Numbered from the stretch's first letter, positions 28,437 through 39,098 are shown. The stretch is DNA of 64,000 nucleotides from Prorocentrum cordatum (GCA_963575745.1 CAUYUJ010020693.1:401791-465790), one strand, 5' to 3'. The notes: generated by a model from the letters alone, not told the origin. Translations and numbers: made by a program.

Positions 28437-29213
28437 CGTCGCACGTTTCGTGGCCCCACAGGGAGCTCCACCGCAGGTCCCAGTGGCGCATTTCGCATGC
28501 CGTCCCGCACAGATTCCGGCACTCTCCTCACATGTTTTTCGGCCCCGCAGGGAGCTCCACCGACGGTCCCAGTGGCGCATTTCGCATGCCGTCCCGCACA
28601 GATTCCGGCACACTCCTCACATGTTCTTCGGCCCTACAGGGAGCTCCACCGACGGTCCCAGTTGCGCGGTTCGCATGCGGTCCCGCACCCATTTCTGCAC
28701 ACCCTCACACGTTCTTCGGCCCCATCGGGAGCTCCACCGAAGGTCCCAGTAGCGCAGTTCGCATGCGGCCCCGCAGCTATTTCGGCGCACCGCTCACGTG
28801 TTTCGTGGCCTCATAGCAGGTCCACCGAATGTCCCAGTGGCGCAGTTCGGATGCGGTCTTGCACATATTTCGGCTGGCTCCTCATACGTTTCGTGGCCCC
28901 AGAGGGAGCTCCAGCGAAGGTCCCAGTGGCGCAGTTCGCATGCAGTCCCGCACCAGTTTCGGCACAGACCTCCCCACCCCCACTTCTGGCGCACCCCTCA
29001 TGCGTTTGTGGCCCAATCGGGAGATCCACCGAATGTCCCAGTGGCGCAGTTCGCAGGCGTCCCCGCCAACAGTTTCGGCACACCCCTCACACGTTTCGTG
29101 ACCCAATCGGGAGCTCCCCCGAAGGTCCCAGCGGTGCAGTTCGCATGCGGCCCGCCACCCATTTCGGCACACCCCTCACGTTGCGTGGCCCCATTGGGAG
29201 CTCCACCCAAGAC
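28437..29213. repeat. Tandem array, 88-89-bp unit, about 8.7 copies
   Basis: Units start CTCAC(A/G)CGTTTCGTGGCC, then GGGAGCTCCACCGAAGGTCC, then CAGTTCGCATGCGG. Starts at 28526, 28615, 28703, 28793, 28881, 28997, 29086 and 29175 give steps of 88-89, with one 116-bp unit carrying a CCCCACCCCCACTTCTGG insert. All three + frames are largely open because 89 is not a multiple of 3; this is not evidence for a gene. Confidence 0.9.
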
Positions 29214-29402
29214 GATGCTCACAACTGCGCTACCCACAACTGCATTTGGTTGAGCATTTCGCCAGGCTAATTGTCGGCCTCCAGGGGCCCTTAAGGGGCC
29301 ACGGGGCCGTCAAAAAAGGGACTCAGGATGACCAGCCTGTCCCGGGGAAGGGGTCCGGGGTCGGGGAGCCGAGTCATGACCCGAAAGCCAGGGCAGTTAG
29401 AG

Positions 29403-29560
29403 GAGGTAGGGGTGCTCATACCGCTGCCCTTGCCTCGTGTTCCACTTGTTGTGCCTCCCGGGAGGCCCTCGTCGCTACAGCTGGATCCGTCTTCGCAATT
29501 CCGGTCAGAACGCACCCCATGATAGGTCCGTGGCGAGCGGTATCTGTATTTCTGTTGTTG
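29403..29560. mobile_element. GATACCGCTGC-family copy
   Basis: Left GTGCTCATACCGCTGCCC, right GGCGAGCGGTATCTGTATT; core GGAGGCCCTCGTCGCTACAG and CGGTCAGAACGCACCCCATG. Confidence 0.6.
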
Positions 29561-29994
29561 TCCCAAGACTTCCGACGAGATGATGTTTGTCAAGGGACGT
29601 TGTTCCCTCATGTCGGCCTTAGGGGGCCGTTTCCAAGATTTGTGCACATATCCATTGCGTCTTGGAGTGTCGGGCTGCTTTCCCCAGAAACCAAAGGCGC
29701 AGTGGACGTGAATCAAGATCTGGCCCCTAATGCTAGGTTTTTTAAATCCGTATCCACTCCGTCTCGGCCATGTGCTGGCGCCCCTTCCCAGAGAGCCAAA
29801 GACAGTCCCAGACGCAGTGAATGTGGATATAAATTTGGCCCGCGTGGAAAAGATCAAATCGGCGGATGCCTGCAGGGCCCCAGGGCAGCCGTGCCCCTCC
29901 CCGGAGGGGATCCATCCGCCTCGATGCGATGGGCTCCCCCGGGGGGTGGGGCGATGGGCCTGTTTTCCACCACCACCACCAGAAGTTGGAGGGG

Positions 29995-30120
29995 GGAAGG
30001 AGGAGGAGGGCGAGAAGGAGGAGGATTTAGAGGAGGAGGAGAAAAAGGAGGAGGAGGAGGAGGAGGAGAAAAAGGAGGAGGAGGAGGAGGAGGAGGAGGA
30101 GGAGGAGGAGGAGGAGGACC
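29995..30120. repeat. (GGA)n array
   Basis: GGA with GAAAAAGGA interruptions before the fragment at 30145. Confidence 0.95.
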
Positions 30121-30144
30121 CCCTCCCTCCAACTTCTTGGTGGC

Positions 30145-30280
30145 CATGGCGGAAAGCACGCCCATCGTGGGGGGCACGGTGAGGCCGCGCCGCGGCGAGG
30201 ATCGACGCGGCGGCGCCCCGGCCCGGGAGCCCGGCGCCAGTGGCCCGCAACCGGCCGGTGTGCGAAGGATCTGCGCTGTC
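30145..30280 (+). CDS. Exon-like fragment after GGA array, unassigned
   Basis: Reads FLVAMAESTPIVGGTV, vaguely like a DUF4116 first helix, with GGCCATGG at its start. It lies between two GGA arrays, and no AG|G acceptor abuts it. It recalls 25177, which also follows a GGA array and carries GGCCATGG. It could be an exon, a start exon or chance. Confidence 0.18.
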
Positions 30281-30284
30281 GGAA

Positions 30285-30838
30285 GGGCGAGGAGGAGGAG
30301 GAGGAGGAGGAGGAGGAGGAGGTTGACCAGGAGGCGGAGGAGGAGGAGGAGGAGGAGGAGGAGGAGGAGGAGGAGGTTGACCAGGAGGCGGAGGAGGAGG
30401 AGGAGGAGGAGGAGGTTGAGGAGGAGGAGGAGGAGGAGGAGGACCAGGAGGCGGAGGAGGAGGAGGAGGAGGAGGAGGAGGAGGTTGACCAGGAGGCGGA
30501 GGAGGAGGAGGAGGAGGGAGGAGGTTGGAGGCGGAGGAGGAGGAGGAGGAGGAGGAGGAGGTTGACCAGGAGGCGGAGGAGGAGGAGGAGGAGGAGGAGG
30601 AGGAGGATGACCAGGAGGCGGAGGAGGAGGAGGAGGAGGAGGAGGTTGACCAGGAGGCGGAGGAGGAGGAGGAGGAGGAGGAGGAGGTTGACCAGGAGGC
30701 GGAGGAGGAGGCGGAGGAGGAGGAGGAGGAGGTTGACCAGGAGGCGGAGGAGGAGGAGGAGGAGGTTGACCAGGAGGCGGAGGAGGAGGAGGAGGCGGAG
30801 GAGGAGGAGGAGGAGGAGGAGGAGGAGGAGGAGGAGTA
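30285..30838. repeat. Higher-order GGA array with GTTGACCAGGAGGCG spacers
   Basis: Runs of 8-15 GGA triplets are separated by GTTGACCAGGAGGCG about ten times. One frame reads VDQEAEEEEEEE repeatedly (open to TAA at 30837). Confidence 0.85.
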
Positions 30839-31190
30839 AGCGTGCATGGTACGGCAGGTGGACCGATCCACATCATCTCCCCGAGATTCGACGCTGCGGA
30901 AACAGGCGCAGCGTCGGAGCAGATCGCGACCGGAGCCCCGGGCCCCAGCTTCCGGCTGCTCGGTCGAGTTGTGGTGGCCTCCGGGCCCCGAAACTTGGGC
31001 GAAAGCCCCCGAGTGAAGAGTCATCGGCGGCGACCACGGCGACAACGTCGTCGTCGGCGTCGACCGCCGGCCGCGTCGCCGACTTCGTCGACGGCGGTCG
31101 GCGGTCGGCGGCGACCGGCACGCGGGCGGCGGGGGCCCCATCTTCTTGCGGCACTGTTCTCGGAAATTGACACAGATACCTTGCCCATCG

Positions 31191-31350
31191 CTCGTTGAGA
31201 GTAGGTATTATTGGATTCCCAGAACCCAATCTATTTCAAGCGCCTTCCTACTTCAAGAATCGATATGCGTTTGCTGCGTTTTGTTATTCTCTGGGCGGGC
31301 CCGAACCCAATCTACTTTATCCGTCATGCTTCTACCTACTTCGTCCGACC
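31191..31350. repeat. Diverged direct repeat, copy 1
   Basis: TCGTTGAGAGTAGGTATTAT and onward aligns with 31692-31862. One frame reads VGIIGFPEPNLFQAPSYFKN. Confidence 0.7.
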
Positions 31351-31691
31351 CATGGGTACCTCACCGCAACAGTGCCTACTCGCAAACGTCCGATAAAAGC
31401 ACGTTATCCTCGGTGCAGTGTATCGTGAATCCCCCGCGGCGGTTCCAGGCCATTCGCGAGTAGCTGCGTTGCGAGTCGTGGAAAGCGCTGGTCCATTATC
31501 AATATCGGGCTGTTCTGCAATCTTGAGGGTCGGGGACGACGTCGGGGTGGTGTGGTGTATACTTTTAGTTCCCCGTTTCGCTGGGAAATATCGGAAAGCG
31601 TAAACACCAAGATCCAGTATACACGAGGATCCGCTTTCTTGTGCACGGTGTTTGGAGTTCGGGTCTTTGTATGCGAGCCCAATACACGCCA

Positions 31692-31862
31692 GTCGTTGAA
31701 AGTGGGTATTTCAGGATTCCCAGATGCCACTTTGTTTCAGGCGACTCCCTACGTCAAGACTCGTTCTGCTCATGCTGGGTTTTGTTACACTCTGGGAGGG
31801 CCTGAACCCACTCCACTCTGTACGCCTTCCTGCTTCCTGCTTTCATCTGCACCTTCCGACCG
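31692..31862. repeat. Diverged direct repeat, copy 2
   Basis: Same frame reads VGISGFPDATLFQATPYVKT then GFCYTLGGPEP, 60% or more identical in protein to copy 1 by eye. Related sequence lies at 14880-15110. Confidence 0.7.
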
Positions 31863-32178
31863 ACGTGTAGAGATGTGTGATGGCCCCGAGGCCCGAGACT
31901 GGGGGTGTGTTAAGACCAGACGCAGTCAGGGTGAGGATCAGCCGAGAATCTCCGAGATCCGGCGGCTCGTGAGGATGCCTCGCGTGCCGCGGCCTTCTCG
32001 GAGCGCCCCGGGGCGTCCGGGAAGGGACTCGTCCTCGCCCTATAGCGCCGTCCGATGTGGCATGTTGCAGCGCCCAGCTCTCTGGGTGGGCGTCGGGCAC
32101 CAGCGCGCGCAGGTCGCCCCGGCGCGGTCTCGCCGCAGGGAGCACGCCCCCCCCCCGGGCCCGTGGCCGGGCCGCGAG

Positions 32179-32297
32179 GCGTGGCCGTGCAGCCGCAGCA
32201 CCCGGAGCACGACGGCCTCTCGCACGAGTTCTGGCTGGACGCGGCGGAGCGGTTCTCGAGGGAGGAAGCCCGCTGGGCTGACCGCGGGGGTTGCTGA
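32179..32297 (+). CDS. Possible exon, unknown protein
   Basis: After CCGCGAG|GC the frame reads GVAVQPQHPEHDGLSHEFWL, then DAAERFSREEARWADRGG, to TGA at 32295. Codons are GC-rich and composition is protein-like, with AG|G boundaries available at 32178 and 32260. I recognise no family. It is followed by a CCT array. It may be an isolated exon of an unseen gene. Confidence 0.28.
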
Positions 32298-32299
32298 GG

Positions 32300-32480
32300 G
32301 GACCTGCTCCTCCACCGCCTCCTCTTCCTCCTCGTCCCCCTCGTCTTCCTCCTCGCCCTCCTCCTCCTCCTCCTCCTCCTCCTCCTCCTCGTCTTCCTCC
32401 TCGCCCTCCTCCTCCTCCTCGTCGTCGTCGTCCTCCTCCTCCTTTCCGTCCTCCTCCTACTCCTACTCCTTCCCCTCATA
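32300..32480. repeat. (CCT)n/(CGT)n array
   Basis: Pyrimidine-rich, with CGTCGTCGTC inside. Confidence 0.95.
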
Positions 32481-32842
32481 GGGGGGTTACAAGCGGATGC
32501 CAAGGTGGCTGTAACAGGTGCAACTTGGCTTTCAAGTGGGTTGCACATGCCGCTAAGTGGGCGGAGCCCACTTTGCCCAGGTTGCCCACCCCCCTCAATC
32601 CATTTGGCGCATATGCAATTCATTGGTATATGCCAGGTTGGGCCAGATATAACCACCTTGGCATTCGCTTGAACCCAATTTACTCCTGCGAGTAGCCCTG
32701 CGGTCATTCCAGTAGACGTGCTCGCGTCGTGAACAAAATCACAGACGGAATTTGTTGGTCCGTTTTTGGCCCGGGGGGCTCTCACCGGGACCCCGGGCAA
32801 CCCCGTATTAACAAAGAGGGTCCATATCGCGTGTCTGGATCT

Positions 32843-32996
32843 CGAGAAACATAACATTTCGGCACTCCACGCAGATCTCTTGGATCGGCGTTGTGCCCAC
32901 CTCGACGGCGCCGCCAAGGGGTCCCAGCGCCGATCCATAAAATCCGCTTGGAGAATCAACAATGTTGGTTTATGCCGTCGTTTCTTGACGTGGACC
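32843..32996. mobile_element. GC-rich foldback element, copy
   Basis: ACGCAGATCTCTTGGATCGG / CCGATCCATAAAATCCGC arms around a GGCGCCGCC centre; the right shoulder reads TTTATGCCGTCGTTTCTTG. Confidence 0.6.
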
Positions 32997-33287
32997 CCAA
33001 GGCTTACTTGGGCCTTGCTTTTCATCCTGAGTCGGTCTTTGATGTCCGTGTTTTTTTTCGTGTGCCGACCCTGAGATCCGACGTTGCGAAACAATGCAAC
33101 ATCCCAGGGGATCATGACCAGAGCCCTAGACCCCATCTTCCTGCGGCACCCTTCGAGCCCGATCGACCGACCTGTTGAGGATCCCCAGGGCCCGAAACTG
33201 GCAAACGCCTGATGTGAAACAGAATGTTCCGAACGTATGTAGTTTATGCCGTTTCTTCGGCGCCACCCGCACATATTTGTCCATAGT

Positions 33288-33456
33288 GGGCCCCATGCCA
33301 AGAAACACCTTGTTTGCCTCCAGGGTGCCCTGAATGGTTTTGCGATGGAAAGCGTGACGTTCCCACGCCAAACATCCATGGACGTCCTGGGGTCTCAGGG
33401 TTGGGTTTCTTGTGGAAGGTTTCCTGTGGAGCGGCCCCCACTGTATTTGTCCTATG
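33288..33456. repeat. Direct repeat pair, copy 1
   Basis: GCCCCATGCCAAGAAACACC to GCGGCCCCCACTGTAT, repeated at 33627-33802. Frames share DGKRDVPTP and VSGLGFL. Confidence 0.75.
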
Positions 33457-33626
33457 TGTACCCCGGCCTCCCAAGGGCACCGCACGCGCTCTGAAGTCTT
33501 CTAGTATATGCTCGGTGGCAGGCGCTTTCTGGCCACGCCGCCTGCGTGGCGATGTACTGCGATATGCCAATGCTGTATGGTCGGTTCGGCGTCTCCTTAA
33601 GGCGGGCTCATAACACATACATTGTA

Positions 33627-33802
33627 GGCCCATGCCAGGAAACACCTTGCTTGCCTCCAGGGTGCCTTGTGTTTCTTGGGATTCGATGGTCTTGCGATGG
33701 AAAGCGCGACGTCCCCACACCAAAAATCAATGGACGTCCTTGGGTCTCAGGGTTGGGTTTCTTGTGAAAGGATTCTTGTGGATCGGCCCCCACTGTAGCA
33801 TA
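33627..33802. repeat. Direct repeat pair, copy 2
   Basis: GCCCATGCCAGGAAACACCT to TCGGCCCCCACTGTAG; about 85% similar to copy 1 by eye. Confidence 0.75.
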
Positions 33803-34277
33803 TCGTTCAGGCTTGCTCGTGCCGTTCCTTGGGTGTGCGATCGTGGACCCCTTGTTGAACGCAGGCATCGAGTGCTCGCGCCGAAGACCGCTGGAAACCG
33901 CCAAAGACTCGAACACTGCCGAAGACCGTCAGAAGACCGTCCGCAGACCACCGAAGACGGCCCAGGAGCGATGGGCAACGAGTGGTCCGTGGTCAGGCAC
34001 GTAGTTTAGGCCGCTTCCTGTGAAGGAAGTCCTTTTGAGGCCTCGCTCGGCGCGCAATGGTTGTACTGTCTCGTCCACACGTCCGCCCCGTCAGATATGT
34101 TGGACGACGTGCGGGCGGCGATAGTCCGACGGAAATGCGACGCCGAGCCAACGCGAATCCCACGCACACCTGACGTGGATCCGGCGCAAATCCGAGGTGA
34201 CCCCGACGCAGACTCGGTCTCGAGTGGCCGCGCGAGGCCTCCAGGATTTCTCTCTCCACGTTTCTTCTTCCTTCTAG

Positions 34278-34447
34278 TCGGCGGCGAGCGAGGGGGGGAA
34301 GTGAGAAGGAAGAGGCCCTCTCAGAAGGCGGCGGGGCTCCTCAGAAGCCCTCCGGCCTTCTGGCCTCGGGGAAGGCTCAGAGAAATTGTCAGAAGGCAAG
34401 AGGATTTCCCTTGCCTTCTGAGAGGGTTCGCGCCTCCTCACTTACAG
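34278..34447. mobile_element. Palindromic CTTCTCAGAAGG element, interrupted at right end
   Basis: Left end TCGGCGGCGAGCGAGGGGGG and palindromic interior are present. The right inverted end is replaced by the TTAGGTCGGGC MITE at 34448. Confidence 0.65.
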
Positions 34448-34608
34448 TTAGGTCGGGCGTGTCCCTCCACTGGAGGAATACTCAAAACTAGTCAAAAAAT
34501 AGTATGTGGACGAGTTTTAGAGTATTCTTGAGCATGTTTTGAATATTTGTGAACTATGTTTTTATTTTTCATCCCAACTCCGCCTGTAGGAGGACATGCC
34601 AGACCTAA
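34448..34608. mobile_element. MITE with TTAGGTCGGGC ends, copy 2
   Basis: 161 bp: TTAGGTCGGGCGTGTCCCTC ... GAGGACATGCCAGACCTAA. TTACAG occurs on both sides. It sits exactly where the neighbouring GGCGGCGAGCG palindromic element loses its right end, so it appears inserted into that element. Confidence 0.8.
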
Positions 34609-35063
34609 ATTTACAGTTGGACCGAGGTATGAGGTCGAAGTCGGTTTGGGAAGGGTACCTCATGTTCTTCGTGTTGGTTGGATGTTCTTGTGTATCCTGG
34701 GGAGGGTGCCCCAGGCTTTTCTGTGTGCATTCTTGCGCATTCTTGCGCATTCCTGGGAGGGTGCCCCAGGCTTTTCTGTGTATCCTGGGGAGGTTACCCT
34801 CGACTGATCGTAAGGCTTGGGGTGTCTCGGCCGGCGGAGGGTCCCATGCTCTGGGGGGATGCTCTCCGGACCCAGGTCCGAATGTGCCCCCCCAGGCAGG
34901 CCGCCGACCCACTCCCACGGACCCACTGCCGCCGCATCCGCGTCGGTCCGTCCACATGGCACAATGATCCCAGGCGCGCCTGCGAGCGACTGCCCCTGAC
35001 CCAGGCGCCCTGGGGGACGGAGGGAACCTTCCGGCCGCCGAGATTACAAGAAAGTGCCGCTGG

Positions 35064-35420
35064 TTGGAGAGGAGGGGGGAGCAGGAGGAGGAGGAGGAGG
35101 AGGAGGAGGAGGAGGAGGAGGAGGAGGAGGAGGAGGAGGAGACGGAGGAGACGGAGGAGGAGGAGGAGGACGGGGACGGGGACGGGGATGAGGACGAGGC
35201 CGAGGCGGCCGAGGACGAGGAAAAGGAGGAGGAGGAGCAGGACGAGGACGAGGACGAGGACGAGGCGGAGCAGGCGGCGGAGCAAGCGGCGGAGCGGGAG
35301 GAGGCCAGCCGCCGGCAGGTTCCCGGGCCGCGGCACGCGCCCCCGCGCGGCGAGGGCGGCGGCCGGGTGAGGGCCCCGGCGGCCGAGCGGCGGCGCGGCG
35401 CGCGGGGCTGCGGGCCGCGC
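35064..35420 (+). CDS. Possible acidic/Ala-rich exon
   Basis: An open frame runs from a GGA array (poly-Glu) through a varied Asp/Glu segment into AEQAAEQAAEREEASRRQ and an Arg/Gly/Pro tail. Its end abuts the sequence CGAAGCGTCC..GGCGTGCC, which also lies just upstream of the GTAGGCCT element after exon E. That parallel hints at a donor here. The poly-Glu part may simply be microsatellite. Confidence 0.2.
35074..35265. repeat. (GGA)n array grading into GGACGAGG
   Basis: Pure GGA, then GACGGGGACGGGGATGAGGA. Confidence 0.9.
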
Positions 35421-35429
35421 CCCGGCGAA

Positions 35430-35950
35430 GCGTCCCGGCGTGCCCGTGGGCCTACGAAGCAATGTTCCGAGAACTTTTTTTTGCTTTCGGGCAACACAGA
35501 TACATGCACACACGCCGCTGATGCGCATTCCCGAGGCGGCAGCTGGACACAAAATTCCCGTCGCCATCCTGGCCTGTCGGCCATGAGGGAGGACGCGCAA
35601 GTGACCGGTATAGCCAGGACCCCGGGTAAGGGGACCCGGTCAGTCGTAGGGCCCTGGGGCCCCTCACTTGGCCAGATTCACTAAGCCAGGTTTGCCGCAA
35701 TCGGTGTTTTTCGGGTGACGGCAGTTCCGGTTCGTGGAAATGGGACGGGGGGGCGCCCCCGGTACAAATCTCTAAACCAGGTTCCACTAAACCCAGCTCT
35801 GCCAACGCCCGATTTTTGTGGTTTCCACGAAATGTTTTTCGAACAGTTCTGGCTGGGACTGTCTTGTCTCAGCACATCGGTGTTTTGCTCCAAGAACAGT
35901 GTGACTGTCATTTGGACACGTTTGGGTTCTAAGAACATGTCGTGGTAGGC
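35430..35950. mobile_element. Second GTAGGCCT-ended element
   Basis: The left end GTGGGCCTACGAAGCAATGT follows the same CGAAGCGTCCYGGCGTGCC as in the gene. The right end TGTCGTGGTAGGCCTTCAG leads into the exon-F-like segment. Both flanks match the E/F intron, so exon, intron and element may have been copied together. Confidence 0.5.
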
Positions 35951-35956
35951 CTTCAG

Positions 35957-36042
35957 GGATACCTCGACGGTCAGCCCCTGCTTAACATCTCCGCGCAGCC
36001 CCGCGAGCCAGGGCGCGGCCCGTGCGAGCAGCCGCACGTCGA

Positions 36043-36113
<71 letters not shown>

Positions 36114-36153
36114 ACGGCGACGGCGACGACGACGGCGACGGCAACGACGACGG

Positions 36154-36221
<68 letters not shown>

Positions 36222-36322
36222 ACGACGGGGACGGGGACGACGGGGACGGCGACGACGACGACGACGATGACGACGACGTCTTAACAATTGAGGTTCTCTC
36301 CCCCCCCAGGGTTGATGAATAG
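35957..36322 (+). CDS. Possible exon related to exon F, running into a GAC array
   Basis: After CTTCAG|GGA the frame reads GYLDGQPLLNISAQPREPG then RGPCEQ, followed by a long Asp/Gly run encoded by (GAC)n. Exon F starts ECPDGRPLL after the same upstream intron end (GGTAGGCCT..CAG). The pair suggests a duplicated exon with its intron, later invaded by a GAC microsatellite. It may be a pseudo-exon. Confidence 0.25.
36034..36280. repeat. (GAC)n/(GGCGAC)n array
   Basis: About 245 bp; one frame reads Asp/Gly. Confidence 0.95.
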
Positions 36323-36519
36323 ACCCCGCGGGGCTCGAAGCAACTGTTTGAACCGCCCGCGCCAGGGGGTCTTCGCGGGCGCCGCCGAGGGGGGGGGGAT
36401 CGTGAACCCCCCCCCGTTCACGGCAGCTTCGAAACGATTGCATCTCGTATAGAAATTGCGACTGGGATCGTATATCCCCGAGGCGAAGATTTCTCTCCTC
36501 CCAGGCTGATTACTGACGT

Positions 36520-36715
36520 GCCGTCGTCGTCCTCGTCCTTGTCGTCGTCGTCGTCGCCGTCGCCGTCGTCGTCGTCGATTTTCGACGTCGACTGTCGACA
36601 TGTAGAAGGCCCACGCAACCCCAACCCCCATGGGGTATCTGCACGGCGCCGTCGACGTCGTCGTGGTCGTCGTCGTGGTCGTCGTCCTCGTCGTCCTCAT
36701 CATCGTCGTCGCAGG
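36520..36715. repeat. (GTC)n tracts
   Basis: CGTCGTCGTCGTC blocks, the complement type of the GAC array 250 bp upstream. The two can pair as a large hairpin around 36290-36520. Confidence 0.85.
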
Positions 36716-38511
36716 ACGTTGCATTGTGGGGAAAGGGGGGAATAAAAAGAAGAGCCCTTTCTGCTTGCATCTGCCGCTCCTTCCCCCCCTCTGCCCTCTC
36801 TTTGTTTGTGGCCACGTCGGCACCGCACGCCAGCTGAGGCGCTTCTTTCCTCCGCATCCTTTGTCCCTCCTGTCTGTCGCAGTTTTGGCCAAACCGCCCT
36901 GCTATAGCGGAGGCGCTGATGCCCCCCTCCGCTGAAGTGGCGCCGCTTGCGTCGCGCTTGTCGCCCTCTTGCTGTTTTCGGGGCGCCGGCGATAATCACC
37001 GCCGCCGCCGCGTGTTTCCATTTGGCGGGCGGGCCCCCCGCGATTCGCCCGAGCTGAGGAACATTTTTTTATCACGCGCCCCGCTTGCATTTGTCAGCCG
37101 CAAAGTGACATTTTGGGGAGTGCGGGAGGCTTCTTGGAAACACCCCTGTTTGTTACAGGGCGCGGGCAGTCTCTATAGACGTTGGGCCCGCGCCCTGTAA
37201 GAAGCCACCTTGTTCTGAAAAACTTTCCCCCTATCCACGTGTGCCCGCCGCCAAACCGTGCGACAACCTTCCGCCTCGCCGGTTCGTCTGCTTCTGAGAA
37301 AAAAGGGAGGATGTCAGAATTGGTAAATGTATCCATACGGTTAACCCTTCCGCGGATGCATCGGTGGGCTCAGCCGATGCGTCGCGAGGAGGGGTCTTGG
37401 TTTGGCAAAAAACTCGCGATGAAAAAATGGTTCGGGGGAATAGTTCGGGACTTTGTGGGCTTTGTTGTTGGAGAAATCATGACGTTGCATGTTTCGGGGA
37501 TGAGGCGGGGGAAGAAGAGGAGGAAGAGGACGAGGAATAGAAGGGAGGAGGGGAGAGGGGGAAGGGGGCGAGCGGGCGGCGTCCTCCTCCCCATTTTGTT
37601 CCTCGCGCCCGTTTCACGTCCCCCTCTGCCCCCCACCTTTCGTCCTCCTCTTCATCTCAGTCTCTCCCCGTCCCTCGTCTTCTCCCAAGCATTGGCACAC
37701 ACACATACTTATATATATACAGATAAAAACATGTGTGTATATATATATACATATACATATGCATACATATAGATATATATGGATGTATGTATATGTATGT
37801 ATGTATATATATATATATATATATATACCATCTCGTGTTTTTTTCCGGCTGTTCCAGGCAGGCCCCACCGAAGGCCCCCAAAGGCCGAAAGCGGCCAATA
37901 AGTTTCTTTCGTGTTGTTCCGTTGTTCGGGTCTTGTTCTGTCTCTGTCATTATTTCTCTCTCTCTCTCTCTCTTTCTTTCGTTCTCTCTCCTTCTCTCTC
38001 TCTCTTGTTTTTTCTCCCCCAGATCCCTCCTCTGAGACCGTGGCGTTGCAATTTGTTCACTCTGGGCATTATGGCCCAGCTTCGGGCCCCGGGACTCATA
38101 TGATCGATCGGGCTCGAAACATGGCGCACAAGGGTGGGCTCTGATCAGGAAGGGGTGTGGGTTCTGGTCGTGATCGTTTCGCAACGTCGGATTTGAGGGT
38201 CGGGCCACGGAACAGAGCAAAACAACACGACGGGCAGTTCTCTATCCACCACTGGGACTGCGACCCAAATTTGTTCAGCATGACGATTCCGTCCCCGCGG
38301 GGAGGAATAGTTCTGGGTCCCCACGTCATGATGAAGCCTTCTCGGGTGTTGCTAGATGTGCTCTTTGGCCAAAGTGCCCCCAGGATTCTCGGGGTAGCCC
38401 AAACGGCCTCCAAAGCACCCTTCACGAGGCCCAGAGGGCCCCAGGGGCTCCAAAATGGAGCGAAAAGCTGGGGGCACTTTGGGTCAGGGGTACTTCTAGC
38501 AACACCCGACC

Positions 38512-38600
38512 TTCTGGCACCACGGCCGGCTCCTCAGAAGGCTGCGAGGGCCTGCGTGAAGCCCCGCCGCCTTCGGACATGGCCTCTGCCTTCCACCTTG
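38512..38600. mobile_element. Partial CTTCTCAGAAGG-family fragment
   Basis: CTCCTCAGAAGGCTGCGAGG and GAAGCCCCGCCGCCTTC match the interior of the family; no ends are seen. A related CTAAGAAGCC cluster follows at 38960-39030. Confidence 0.4.
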
Positions 38601-38631
38601 GCGCACCGCCGACCTGTGCCTTTCTCTCCCA

Positions 38632-38830
38632 GGGGTCGACCCCAACGGTGTCTTGGCGGTTTCGTGGGCAGTCTTCGTTTGGATGTCGTTTTGTTGCAGA
38701 GGTGGACCGGCAAACCAAGACGAAACCAACACGAAAGACAAAAAGCTAAAAGCGAAACAAAAGCGAATAACGAAAAACCAACACGAACAACGAAGCCACA
38801 CGAAACCGAACCACGAAACCAAAGCGAAAA
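38632..38830. mobile_element. Degraded relative of the CAGGGCTGG element
   Basis: The left part (GGTGTCTTGGCGGTTTCGTG and onward) parallels 40651 (GGTGTCTTTGGTGATTTCGTG region). The right part is an A-rich GAAACCAACACGAAA run, and the expected right terminus is missing. Confidence 0.35.
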
Positions 38831-39098
38831 ACGAAAAGCACTGTCTCGGTCAGTCGGCCACGCGCAGAGGGGGGTAGTTGGAAGGGGGAGGGCTTCTTGG
38901 AAGCACCTCTGCCTCTTAGAAGCGGCGGGCCTGGTTTCTGGATGTCGGGCACGCGCCTCCTAAGGAGCCTCCCCCCCTAAGAAGCCTTCCCCCCTAAGAA
39001 GCCCAAGCAGCCTCCTTCTAAGAAGCCTTCTCCCCTTACCCCCCTGCACGCGCCGCCGAGTCGAGACCTCCTCCCTCCCTCTCCCGCGGGGAGCTCCG

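Noticed and set aside
28425-29270. 281-codon frame through the 88-89-bp tandem array
   Set aside because: All three forward frames are open over much of the array, so openness is not evidence of coding.
29291-31141. 616-codon minus-strand Pro/Ser-rich frame
   Set aside because: Mostly the complement of GGA arrays, and antisense to plausible + features.
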